In this document: positions 8,995 through 15,901 of the stretch, one piece after another
Position numbering within the stretch: position 1 is the stretch's first letter
Layout of the letters: each line of letters starts with the position of its first letter
Origin: Deltaproteobacteria bacterium
GTDB taxonomy: Bacteria > Myxococcota > Myxococcia > Myxococcales > Anaeromyxobacteraceae
Direction: 5' to 3'
Assembly: GCA_016214955.1 (NCBI GenBank)
Contig: JACRMN010000007.1
Span: 1 to 64,000, forward strand
DNA: 64,000 bases
Notes under the pieces: generated by a model
Seen by the model: the letters and a program-made list of their open reading frames with translations, nothing else
Databases searched by the model: none
Told to the model about the DNA's origin: nothing
Made by a program: the position numbers and the translations under genes

Positions 8995-10176
8995 ATCCCC
9001 ACCGCGAACACCTCGCCTCGTGACGACTACCTCGACAGGCTCCGCAGCGTGCTGATGCTGCTGGGGATCCTGTCGCACGCCTCCGACGTGTTCGAGGTCC
9101 AGGGCAACTGGCTCATCCGCGCGCCCCAGACCTCGCAGGTCTTCAACGTCATGGGCATCGCCATCATGCACTTCCGCATGCCGGCGTTCTTCGTGGTCGC
9201 CGGGTACTTCTGCCACCTGGGACTCCGCAAGCGCAGCACCTCGAGCTTCCTGCGCTCCCGCGCCGAGCGGCTCCTGGTACCTCTCGTGGTGACGGGGCTG
9301 ACCCTCAACAGCGTCCAGACCCTCATCGCCGAGACCCACGCCGGGCGCGGGAGCGGCGCCGTCGCGCGCCTGCTGAGCGTCGGCTACTGGACCCACGGGC
9401 AGTGGGTCGCCCACCTGTGGTTCCTCATCTTCCTGGCCGCCTACACGCTGGCGGCGGCGGGCCTCCACGCGGCCTTCCGCCGGGTGTCCAGGCGCCCGAT
9501 CTGGCCCCGCTGGCTCCCCTCGTGGGAGGGGGCCCTCTCCGGCGGCCGCTTCCTCGTGCTCCTCCCGCTCGTGACCGTCGCCGCCGACTACTTCGGCGGG
9601 CTGGTGGCGCGCCCGGCCGCGGCGGTCTTCCCGCTGGTGGACGCCAGCGAGATGGTGGAGTTCGTGCCCTACTTCGCCTTCGGCATGATCGCGGCGGCGC
9701 GGCCGGCGCTGCTCTCGACGTTCCTCGAGGTGCGCCGCTGGCCGCTGCTCGCCGCCGGCGCGGCGACCGCTGCGGGCTTCGCGCACCTCGTCCGCCAGGA
9801 TCGGAGTCACGCCGAGCTGTTCCTCTACCTGTACGGCAGCGCGTTCATCACCTGGGCCCTGGTGGCTGCCTGCTTCCAGGCGTTCCGGCGGTGGGGAAAC
9901 CGTCCCTCGCCGGTGTTCGCCTACCTGGCGGAGGGCTCCTACACCATCTACCTGGTGCACCACCTGGCCGTCGTCGCCCTCGGCGCCTGGATCGTCGGCT
10001 GGCCGCTCGGCGTGGGCGCGCAGTTCCTCGTCCTGGTGGCGGCGGTCACCGTTGTCTCCCTCTCCTTCCACCACTTCCTGGTGCTCCGGATCCCCACGCT
10101 GCGGTACCTGCTCAACGGGCGCCGCCCGACGATACCGGCGCCGAGCGCGGACGCAGCCGTGCCGGCGTCGAGCTGA
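8995..10176 (+). CDS. Acyltransferase 3 family membrane protein (OpgC-like)
   Basis: An integral membrane protein of about 393 residues with roughly ten hydrophobic segments. It begins with the family's conserved opening DDYLDRLRSVLMLLGILSHA, followed by HFRMPAFFVVAGYF. Such proteins transfer acyl groups, often succinyl or acetyl, onto exported glycans. The conserved opening lies before the first ordinary start (GTG 9049), so that start would truncate helix 1. The frame is open from 8947. A GGAGG at 8984-8988 sits 6 nt before an ATC at 8995, which I take as the likely start; CTG 8962 is the other option. No link to the cox genes is evident beyond strand and proximity. Confidence 0.72.
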   Translation: MPTANTSPRDDYLDRLRSVLMLLGILSHASDVFEVQGNWLIRAPQTSQVFNVMGIAIMHFRMPAFFVVAGYFCHLGLRKRSTSSFLRSRAERLLVPLVVTGLTLNSVQTLIAETHAGRGSGAVARLLSVGYWTHGQWVAHLWFLIFLAAYTLAAAGLHAAFRRVSRRPIWPRWLPSWEGALSGGRFLVLLPLVTVAADYFGGLVARPAAAVFPLVDASEMVEFVPYFAFGMIAAARPALLSTFLEVRRWPLLAAGAATAAGFAHLVRQDRSHAELFLYLYGSAFITWALVAACFQAFRRWGNRPSPVFAYLAEGSYTIYLVHHLAVVALGAWIVGWPLGVGAQFLVLVAAVTVVSLSFHHFLVLRIPTLRYLLNGRRPTIPAPSADAAVPASS

Positions 10177-10217
10177 CGAGTCGGCTCACCGCCCCGCGCG
10201 CTCGGGCTCCCCGCGCG

Positions 10218-10817
10218 CTACCTCTTCCCGGTCAGCCTGCCGAAGAAGGCCTGGAGCACCGCCCAGAGGGCGCCCAGCACCAGCGGCACGATCTTCACCG
10301 GCTGCGCCACCGGCAACGGGGCCGCCTCGGCCGGCGCGCCGCCGCCGGCGGCCGCTGCGGCCTCCGCCTCCAGCGTGGCCTTCACGCACCCGGCGAACTG
10401 CGCGAAGAGCTGGTGCGAGACCTGCTCGATCATCCCGCGGCCGAGCTGGACCAGCCGTCCGACCACGTCCACGTCGGAGGTGACCCTCACCTCCACCTCG
10501 CCGCCGGGGAGCGGCGTGAGCGTGCTCTCCATCGCCATCCTGGCCGAGCCGGTGCCGGTGCTCTCGCGCCCCTCGCCGGTCATGCGCACGCGGCGGGCGG
10601 CGGCGTCCACCTCCTCCAGGATCACCTTGCCCTTGTAGGAAACGGTCACCGGGCCGACCTTCACCTTCACGGCCCCGTGGAAGGTGCGCTCGTCCGCCAC
10701 CTCGGTGAGCTCGGCGCCCGGCAGGCAGGTCACCACCCGCCGCGGGTCGATGAGGTAGGCCCAGACGCTCTCCACCGGCGCGCGGACGGTGAACCGCTCC
10801 TCGATCCTCTGCCCCAT
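10218..10817 (-). CDS. coxG: SRPBCC/CoxG-type carbon monoxide dehydrogenase accessory protein
   Basis: A 199-residue protein. Residues 1-145 form an SRPBCC (START-like) fold of the CoxG type: RAPVESVWAYLIDPRRVVTCLPGAEL, then SYKGKV and the C-terminal SDVDVVGRLVQLGRGMIE. An Ala/Pro linker leads to a C-terminal hydrophobic helix (VPLVLGALWAVLQAFF) that could anchor it to the membrane. CoxG has been implicated in recruiting CO dehydrogenase to the membrane and delivering electrons to quinone. The ATG at 10817 has a GGGAGGT ribosome binding site. It is the last gene of the minus-strand maturation operon and is convergent with the acyltransferase. Confidence 0.87.
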   Translation of the reverse strand: MGQRIEERFTVRAPVESVWAYLIDPRRVVTCLPGAELTEVADERTFHGAVKVKVGPVTVSYKGKVILEEVDAAARRVRMTGEGRESTGTGSARMAMESTLTPLPGGEVEVRVTSDVDVVGRLVQLGRGMIEQVSHQLFAQFAGCVKATLEAEAAAAAGGGAPAEAAPLPVAQPVKIVPLVLGALWAVLQAFFGRLTGKR

Positions 10818-10822
10818 CGACA

Positions 10823-11248
10823 CTACCTCCCGGCCCGGGCGATGGCCTCGCCCAGGGCCTCGAACGGCAGCACCGCGCAGCGGCGCCGGCTCTTCACCGA
10901 TCGCACCGGCTCGAAGACCGCGAGCTCGGCGAAGCGCCCCGCGGGCGGAGGCGCTCCGTCCAGCATCGCCACCAGCCCCTCGCGGGCGGCGGCGATCTCC
11001 TCCCCGGTGCTCCCCGGCCCGAGCCGCCCCAGGATGGCGGCCGAGGCCTGGCACAGCAGGCAGCCGCGCACCTCGTGGGCCAGGGCGGCCACCTTGCCCC
11101 CCTCGAGCCGCACGTCCACCGTCACCCGGTCGCCGCAGAGCGGGTTGTCCACCACGGCGGTGCCGCCCGGCGCCTCGAGCCTGCCGGCCCCGGTGGCCTC
11201 GCGGGAGAGGCGCACCAGTGCGTCGTGGTAGATGTCGTCGGCGCTCAC
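10823..11248 (-). CDS. NifU/IscU-like iron-sulfur scaffold protein
   Basis: A 141-residue SufU/IscU-type scaffold: IYHDALVRLSR at the N-terminus, then NPLCGDRVTVDV (first cluster Cys), CLLCQASAAIL (second Cys pair) and a late Cys in KSRRRCAVLPFEAL. The three Cys regions match the cluster-assembly ligands of the family. The GTG start at 11248 overlaps the xdhC stop in a GTGA tetranucleotide. Placement between xdhC and coxG suggests it serves assembly of the [2Fe-2S] clusters of CoxS, or sulfur transfer to the molybdenum cofactor. An Fe-S scaffold inside a cox maturation operon is not a standard component. Confidence 0.85.
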   Translation of the reverse strand: MSADDIYHDALVRLSREATGAGRLEAPGGTAVVDNPLCGDRVTVDVRLEGGKVAALAHEVRGCLLCQASAAILGRLGPGSTGEEIAAAREGLVAMLDGAPPPAGRFAELAVFEPVRSVKSRRRCAVLPFEALGEAIARAGR

Positions 11249-11949
11249 GCGGGCTTCGACCCCGCCGGCTTCCGCAGCTTCTCCACCAGCTGGGAGAGGA
11301 TGGAGATGGCCATCTCGCCGGGCGAGACGGCGCCGATGGGCAGCCCCACCGGGCCGCAGATGCGGGCCAGCTCGGCCTCCGGGAACCCCTGGCGCCGCAG
11401 CCGCTCGCGGCGGGCCTCCTGGGTCTTCTTGCTGCCCAGCGCCCCCACGTAGAAGGCGTCGGAGCGCAGCGCCGCCACCAGCGCCGGATCGTCGATCTTC
11501 GGGTCGTGGGTCATGGTGACCACCGCGGTGCGGCGATCGACGCCGATGCGCTTCAGCGCCTCGTCGGGCCACTCGGTGGAGAGCGGGATGCCGAGGAAGC
11601 GCTGCTCGGTGGCGAAGGCGCGGCGCGGGTCCACCACCAGCACGTCGTAGCCGGCGAGCTGGGCCATGCGCCCCAGCGACTGGGCGATGTGCACCGCCCC
11701 CACCACCACCAGCCGCACCGGCGGGTGGAAGACGCGGAGGAAGACCGTGCCGCCGGGGCCGTCCCACTTCTGCGAGCGGTCGGCGTCGGCCGCCTCGCGG
11801 CAGGCGGCCACCAGCGCGGGATCGACGCCGGCCTCGGGCGCGTAGGGGTGGACGAGTCGCGCGGCGCCGCTCGCGAGATCGGTGCAGAGCACCACGCTGC
11901 GCTTCTGCTCGACGTCGGCGAGGAGCTGCGAGAGGAGCTCGGGCTTCAT
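11245..11949 (-). CDS. XdhC/CoxI family protein, Rossmann C-terminal half
   Basis: A 234-residue protein of the XdhC/CoxI family, containing the nucleotide-binding C-terminal half. A Rossmann-like motif LVVVGAVHIAQSLGRMA is near residue 100, followed by VVTMTHDPKIDDPALVAAL and the family block FYVGALGSKKTQEARRERL. C-terminal ICGPVGLPIGAVSPGEMAISIL is also diagnostic. XdhC binds molybdenum cofactor and assists its sulfuration and insertion into XDH-type enzymes. Usually the N-terminal XdhC_CoxI domain is in the same chain; here it is the preceding separate gene, overlapping by ATGA. A short additional N-terminal region (1-90) has no clear assignment. Confidence 0.87.
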   Translation of the reverse strand: MKPELLSQLLADVEQKRSVVLCTDLASGAARLVHPYAPEAGVDPALVAACREAADADRSQKWDGPGGTVFLRVFHPPVRLVVVGAVHIAQSLGRMAQLAGYDVLVVDPRRAFATEQRFLGIPLSTEWPDEALKRIGVDRRTAVVTMTHDPKIDDPALVAALRSDAFYVGALGSKKTQEARRERLRRQGFPEAELARICGPVGLPIGAVSPGEMAISILSQLVEKLRKPAGSKPA

Positions 11950-12266
11950 CCGATCTTCTCCACGTAGACCTGGATGGTGCCGCCGCAGGCCAGCCCCACC
12001 TCCCAGGCCCTGTCGTTGGTGACGCCGTACTCCAGCAGCCGGTGCTTGCCGTCGGCGATGGCCGCCACCGCCTCGGCCACCACGGCGCCCTCGATGCAGC
12101 CGCCCGAGACCGAGCCCACGAACTCGCCGCGCTCGTTCACCGCCAGCAGGCTCCCGGCCGGCCGGGGGGCCGAGCCCCAGGTGCTCACCACCGTGGCCAG
12201 GGCCACGCCCACGCCGGTGCGGCTCCAGGCCGCAACCTGGTGGAGCACGTCCGAGTGATCGCTCAT
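11946..12266 (-). CDS. XdhC_CoxI N-terminal domain protein, standalone
   Basis: A 106-residue protein consisting only of the XdhC/CoxI N-terminal domain: VALATVVSTWGSAPRPAGSLLAV, then GSVSGGCIEGAVV with the conserved GGC cysteine thought to bind the molybdenum cofactor, and a late CGGTIQVYVE. It should work with the Rossmann-half protein encoded next, whose ATG overlaps its stop (ATGA at 11946-11949). Its own ATG at 12266 overlaps the mocA stop in the same way, so mocA, xdhC-N, xdhC-C and the NifU-like gene form one chain of overlapping genes with probable translational coupling. Confidence 0.88.
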   Translation of the reverse strand: MSDHSDVLHQVAAWSRTGVGVALATVVSTWGSAPRPAGSLLAVNERGEFVGSVSGGCIEGAVVAEAVAAIADGKHRLLEYGVTNDRAWEVGLACGGTIQVYVEKIG

Positions 12267-12865
12267 CGCCCGTCTCCTTCGCCGAGCCGGGACCTCGCCC
12301 GCTCGTAGTCCGCCGGCACGTCCAGGTCGGCCAGGGCCGACTCCGGGCAGGCCACCTTCTCGGCCCGCCCCCAGTGGCGCCGCACCAGCTCACGCCCCCG
12401 CCCTTCCCCCTCCCCGCCTCGAAGCTCGGGCAGGAGGCTCCGATCGTACAGTGTCGGCGGGGCCGGGATCTCGCCATACAGGGCCGTCACCAACGGGGCC
12501 CGGGTCTCCTGGTACCGCGAGACCACCTGGCGGATGAGCGCCGCCTCCACGCCCGGCATGTCGGCCAGCAGCACCACGACCGCCTCGGCCCCCTCGGGAA
12601 CCGCCTCGGCGCCGGCCGAGAGCGAGGTGTTGATACCCAGACGGTGGCGCGGGTTGCGGACCGCGCGCACCGGCAGGCCGGCCAGCTCCGCCTCCGCCCG
12701 GTCGGCCTCGTGGCCCAGCACCACCAGCACCGGATCGAGCCCCGCGGAGAGCGCCGTCCGGGCCGCGCGGCGCAGCACCGACTCGCCGCCGAGCGGCAGC
12801 AGCACCTTGTTCCGGCCCATGCGGGTGGCCGAGCCTGCGGCCAGGAGGATTGCAGCCACCGCCAT
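12263..12865 (-). CDS. mocA: MobA-like NTP transferase (MocA-type molybdenum cofactor cytidylyl/guanylyltransferase)
   Basis: A nucleotidyltransferase of 200 residues. The NTP-binding signature LLAAGSATRMGRNKVLLPLGG is at the N-terminus, and the metal-binding LLADMPGV motif is near residue 90. MocA transfers CMP to Mo-molybdopterin, giving the dinucleotide cofactor used by CO dehydrogenase-type enzymes. This matches the hydroxylase encoded opposite. I start at ATG 12865 (MAVAAIL), preceded by AAGGA; an in-frame ATG at 12901 is possible but adds unconserved residues. It is the first gene of the minus-strand maturation operon. Confidence 0.86.
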   Translation of the reverse strand: MAVAAILLAAGSATRMGRNKVLLPLGGESVLRRAARTALSAGLDPVLVVLGHEADRAEAELAGLPVRAVRNPRHRLGINTSLSAGAEAVPEGAEAVVVLLADMPGVEAALIRQVVSRYQETRAPLVTALYGEIPAPPTLYDRSLLPELRGGEGEGRGRELVRRHWGRAEKVACPESALADLDVPADYERARSRLGEGDGR

Positions 12866-12986
12866 CCCATCCTTGTACAGAGAGGTCCCGGGCGGCGCCA
12901 CCCGCCCCGGGCGGGCCAGCCACCGCGCCCTTCGCGGCGGGGGCCCCGGCCGCTATCCTCGTCGCTCACGTCCTTCCGGAGGCCGC

Positions 12987-14024
12987 ATGCTGGAGTTGCC
13001 CTGCGTCGTGGAGCGCCTGGAGCTCCTCGATCCCCATGGTGCCCGCGCCGAGCAGGTGGTGGAGCAGCGCATCGACCCGCTCACCGGCACGGTGGCCTCG
13101 GTCAACTCCGCGCTGGGCGAGAAGGCCAGGGCCTTCGCGGCCGGCACCGACGAGCAGGTGCTGGCCGAGCTGGAGGTCCGCTCCCGCACCGGCTGCCCCT
13201 TCTGCAGCGCCGGCGAGAAGGGCACCCGCTACCTGCCCTCCTTCGCGCCCGAGGGGCAGATCCGCCGGGGCCGCTCCCTGGCGATGCCCAACCTCTTCGG
13301 CAAGTCGCGCTACGACTCGGTGGTCATCATCGACACCGCCGCCCATGTGCTGCGCCCCTCGCAGCTCGCCCCCGCCTCGCTGCAGAGCGCGCTGCTCACG
13401 GCGGTGGAGGTGCTGCGCCGGGTGCGCTCCGCGGAGCCGGCGCTGGCCCACCACCTCCTGGGCATGAACTTCCTCCAGCCCGGCGGCTCGAGCGTGCCCC
13501 ACCCCCACTTCCAGCTGCAGATCCGCGGCGTGCCCTTCTCGGCGCCGGCCCGGATCCTGGCGCGCGGCGCCGAGTACCGGGCCCGCGAGGGGCGGAGCTA
13601 CTGGCGCGACCTCACGGAGAAGGAGCAGGCCGAGAAGGTTCGCTGGCTCGGCCGCGTCGGCCCGGTGGAGTGGCTGGTGGCCTGGGCCCCCTGCCTGCAG
13701 CGCGAGGTCTGGGGCCTGTTGCCCGGCGTGGGGAGCTTGCTGGAGCTCGACGAGGGGGCGGCCCGCGGCTTCGCGGAGGGCATCGTCAAGGTGGTCTCCT
13801 ACTACGAGAGCATCGACAACCACCCCTTCACCCTGGCCTTCTTCTCCAGCCCGCAGCCGGACCAGGGCGGTGCCCACGAGCTGCAGGTGCGGATCTGCGC
13901 CCGCCCGGGCCTGCGGGCCACCTACAACAACTACGACACCTGGTTCGCCCCGCTCCTCGGCGGCGACGGCGCTCACGTCGAGATCCCGGAGCGATACGCC
14001 GCCGAGCTCCAGGCCCGCTGGTGA
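12987..14024 (+). CDS. HIT-superfamily protein related to galactose-1-phosphate uridylyltransferase
   Basis: A 345-residue protein. Residues 70-73 form a CPFC metal-binding-like motif (RTGCPFCSAGEK). Residues 170-177 read VPHPHFQL, the HPH active-site block of GalT/HIT nucleotidyl transferases, where a histidine carries the nucleotidyl group. A second conserved-looking block (NNYDTWFAPLLGG) is near the C-terminus. It may transfer or hydrolyse nucleotide-sugar or nucleotide-phosphate bonds; the substrate is unknown. No galactose pathway gene is adjacent. The ATG at 12987 follows a CCGGAGG ribosome binding site. It is divergent from mocA. Confidence 0.75.
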   Translation: MLELPCVVERLELLDPHGARAEQVVEQRIDPLTGTVASVNSALGEKARAFAAGTDEQVLAELEVRSRTGCPFCSAGEKGTRYLPSFAPEGQIRRGRSLAMPNLFGKSRYDSVVIIDTAAHVLRPSQLAPASLQSALLTAVEVLRRVRSAEPALAHHLLGMNFLQPGGSSVPHPHFQLQIRGVPFSAPARILARGAEYRAREGRSYWRDLTEKEQAEKVRWLGRVGPVEWLVAWAPCLQREVWGLLPGVGSLLELDEGAARGFAEGIVKVVSYYESIDNHPFTLAFFSSPQPDQGGAHELQVRICARPGLRATYNNYDTWFAPLLGGDGAHVEIPERYAAELQARW

Positions 14025-14074
14025 TCGGGAGGCGCCCGGCGTTCCGCCCGGGGTCCGCTGCCCGGAGCGACGGT

Positions 14075-14092
14075 GCGGGCGGCGTCGCCCGC
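14075..14092. terminator. Stem-loop between convergent genes
   Basis: A perfect 7-bp stem, GCGGGCG/CGCCCGC, with the 4-nt loop GCGT. It is 50 nt past the GalT-like stop and 50 nt past the convergent tatA stop. There is no T tract on either side, so its role as an intrinsic terminator for either gene is uncertain. Confidence 0.35.
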
Positions 14093-14141
14093 GCGAGCGG
14101 GAGCGCGGCCCGGGAGGGCAGGCGCCTCGCCGCTCCTCCTG

Positions 14142-14372
14142 CTAGCGGCGCGCGCTGGCGACTGGCTTCTGCTGCTCGGTCTGCACCGGGGACACGCCCT
14201 CGGGGAGCCGCGCCTGCTCGGCCGGCGGCTCCTCCTCCCGCTCGGTGGTGGCCTTGCGGAAGCTCCGGATGCCCTTGCCCAGCGCCTCGCCCAGCTGCGG
14301 CAGCTTCTTGGGGCCGAAGATCAGCAGCACCACCGCGAGGATCAGAAGGATCTCACCCATTCCCAGACGCAT
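14142..14372 (-). CDS. tatA: Twin-arginine translocase subunit TatA/TatE
   Basis: A 76-residue protein with the full TatA layout: a single transmembrane helix (about residues 5-20, [15 protein letters not shown]), the conserved [10 protein letters not shown] hinge, an amphipathic helix ([15 protein letters not shown]) and a charged, Pro-rich tail. TatA multimers form the pore that exports folded proteins across the inner membrane. I place the start at ATG 14372, 8 nt after GGAGG; the upstream ATG at 14378 is only 2 nt from it. No tatB or tatC is nearby, so it is a solitary tat gene here. Confidence 0.92.
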   Translation of the reverse strand: MRLGMGEILLILAVVLLIFGPKKLPQLGEALGKGIRSFRKATTEREEEPPAEQARLPEGVSPVQTEQQKPVASARR

Positions 14373-14804
14373 GACCATCTCCTCCGGCAGCGGCGCCGCC
14401 GCTCCAGAACGATCTACAGCGGCGCCCGCCTCCCGGCCAGTCCCCGGTCACCCTCGGGGGAGGGGCGAGCCCCCCACACCCCCGGAGCCGCCGAGCTCGC
14501 CGGGAAATGGCCGGGCGGGGAGCGCCACCTGCGGCGCGGCGCTCCCCGGCCCTCCGTTCCCGGCCTGGAGTCGCCCAGATCGGCCCAGCCCGCCCGCTCA
14601 CCGCGTCGCGCCCTCCAGCGCCGGGCGTCCGGACCTTCCTGGGCGCTCGACGGGAGCACACCGGCGGAGGCGGGGCTGCGCGTCCATGAGCGCGGGGCAC
14701 GGCGCGGGGGTCATCGCCTGCTGGCGCGGAGCCGGCGGGCGCGCGCCCCGCTCCCGGGAGGAGCGGGGCTGCGGCGACCGGGCCCGACCAGGGGCGAGCG
14801 GCCG
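14373..14804. other. Intergenic stretch, no gene seen
   Basis: This 432-nt stretch lies upstream of tatA and downstream of the minus-strand gene at 14805. Open frames here are compositionally biased Arg/Pro/Ala peptides with no conserved motif or plausible ribosome binding site. It contains the tatA leader (GGAGGAG at 14379-14385) and no obvious terminator or operator. Confidence 0.6.
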
Positions 14805-15449
14805 TCAGCCGGCCTTGTAGACCCCGTCGAGGCGGGTGCCCAGCATGCCCGCCTCCATGGAGCGCGGATCCACGGGCGTGAGGCCTCGCTTCATCCGCGG
14901 CGTGAGGATGGGGCGGTGGCGGAGGGCGTCGAGCCTTTCGGAGATGACCGGGAGGGGATCGTCGCGGAACATCCAGCGCTGCCTGTCGAACTGGCGCAGG
15001 TGGAGCAGGCCGGAGTAGGCGCGCAGCGTCTTCTCGCCCTCGAGGTTGAAGTAGCCCTCGAAGTAGGAGAGCACCAGCTCGCGCAGCGTGCGGTGGATGG
15101 GCTCGCGGAAGCGCAGGCCGACGAAGTTGGACTTGGCCACCGCCCCGTAGCAGCCGTTGGCGCGGAAGACCGCGAGCACGTGGTCGTCGTCGCGGTCGGC
15201 CCACATGTCGAGGAGGAGCGGCGGGTGGCCGAGCTCGCGGAGCGCCGCGGCGGCGAAGAGGGCGCCGTCGAAGCAGTGGGCGCGCCGCTCCACCATGACG
15301 TTGCGGGGACAGGCGGCCTTCTCCTCGGCGCGGTAGGCGAGGCCGTCGAGATAGGCCTGGACGCCGGCCGGGTTCCGGAGGCGGCGAAGGAGTGCGCGCT
15401 CTCCCGGGGTCCAGCCGTCGCGTCCCCGCTTCGTTCCGGTCTGGCTCAC
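14805..15449 (-). CDS. Uncharacterised protein, transglutaminase-like Cys/His arrangement
   Basis: A 214-residue protein with no signal peptide. A conserved-looking block AHCFDGALFAAAALRELG (Cys59) is followed by DRDDDHVLAVFR (His90) and GAVAKSNF. This Cys then His spacing and the surrounding hydrophobics resemble transglutaminase-like or papain-fold cysteine enzymes, but the third catalytic residue is not clear. The rest (SYFEGYFNLEGEKTLRAYS) is not recognised. The start is a GTG at 15449, 8 nt after GAGAGGAG. It stands alone, divergent from the large cytochrome, with a 452-nt gap between them. Function is unknown. Confidence 0.7.
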   Translation of the reverse strand: MSQTGTKRGRDGWTPGERALLRRLRNPAGVQAYLDGLAYRAEEKAACPRNVMVERRAHCFDGALFAAAALRELGHPPLLLDMWADRDDDHVLAVFRANGCYGAVAKSNFVGLRFREPIHRTLRELVLSYFEGYFNLEGEKTLRAYSGLLHLRQFDRQRWMFRDDPLPVISERLDALRHRPILTPRMKRGLTPVDPRSMEAGMLGTRLDGVYKAG

Positions 15450-15901
15450 GCCCCGCTCCTCTCGCGAGATGGGCGCGCAGTCTACCCTGCCGGGACGGCC
15501 CGGCGGCTGGATGCCCTGGACGGAGGCGCTTTTCGCGGCACGATCGGGCTCGGAAAGCGGGATGGCCCCCGGTGGACGAGATCACTCCGGGTAAGGGCTC
15601 CTGAGGACTCCGAGCGGGGGAGACCGTCTTGATCGAGGCGGGTCCCAGCGTACCTGTTGGGTTCACGCCGCGTCGCAGCATCCTTGTTTTCGTCCGTGAA
15701 TTCAACGTGTAGTGATGGGTAGACCGATGTCGGCACCCATCGATTCGCAATTGATCTCGCGCTCTTCGAGGCCGGGGTGGCTGTCCCGGGGTCATGGTAT
15801 GCGGCGACTTGTTCAGCCCAGGCCGTCGGGGGTAGTTTGGCGCCTCCTCATTGCGGGATTTTGGCGGGGGCGGGGTGCCCTCAATTTCACCAGGGGTGCA
15901 C
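15450..15901. other. Long divergent promoter region upstream of the giant cytochrome
   Basis: This 452-nt gap is less GC-rich than its surroundings from about 15640 on. Small open frames in it have no motifs. It should hold the promoters of the 15449 minus-strand gene and the 15902 cytochrome. The clearest structure is the imperfect palindrome at 15739-15755, listed separately. I looked for the cyclic-dinucleotide GEMM riboswitch known upstream of some Geobacter cytochromes and did not find its GGGACGCAAAGC-type core. Confidence 0.55.
15739..15755. promoter_or_regulatory. Imperfect palindrome, candidate operator for the multihaem cytochrome
   Basis: The 17-bp sequence ATCGATTCGCAATTGAT has symmetrical arms ATCnATT and AATnGAT around a 3-nt centre, in a relatively AT-rich part of the leader. 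It lies about 150 nt upstream of the cytochrome start. The spacing suits a dimeric regulator one helical turn apart. The regulator is unknown. Confidence 0.35.

Noticed and set aside
15836-15854. Possible sigma-54 promoter (TTTGG ... TTGC) before the giant cytochrome
   Set aside because: The GG to GC spacing is 12 nt instead of the strict 10 nt between the -24 and -12 elements.
15450-15901. GEMM-type cyclic-dinucleotide riboswitch before the cytochrome
   Set aside because: No conserved GEMM core or paired P1-P3 arrangement was seen; only an isolated GGGACGG partial match.
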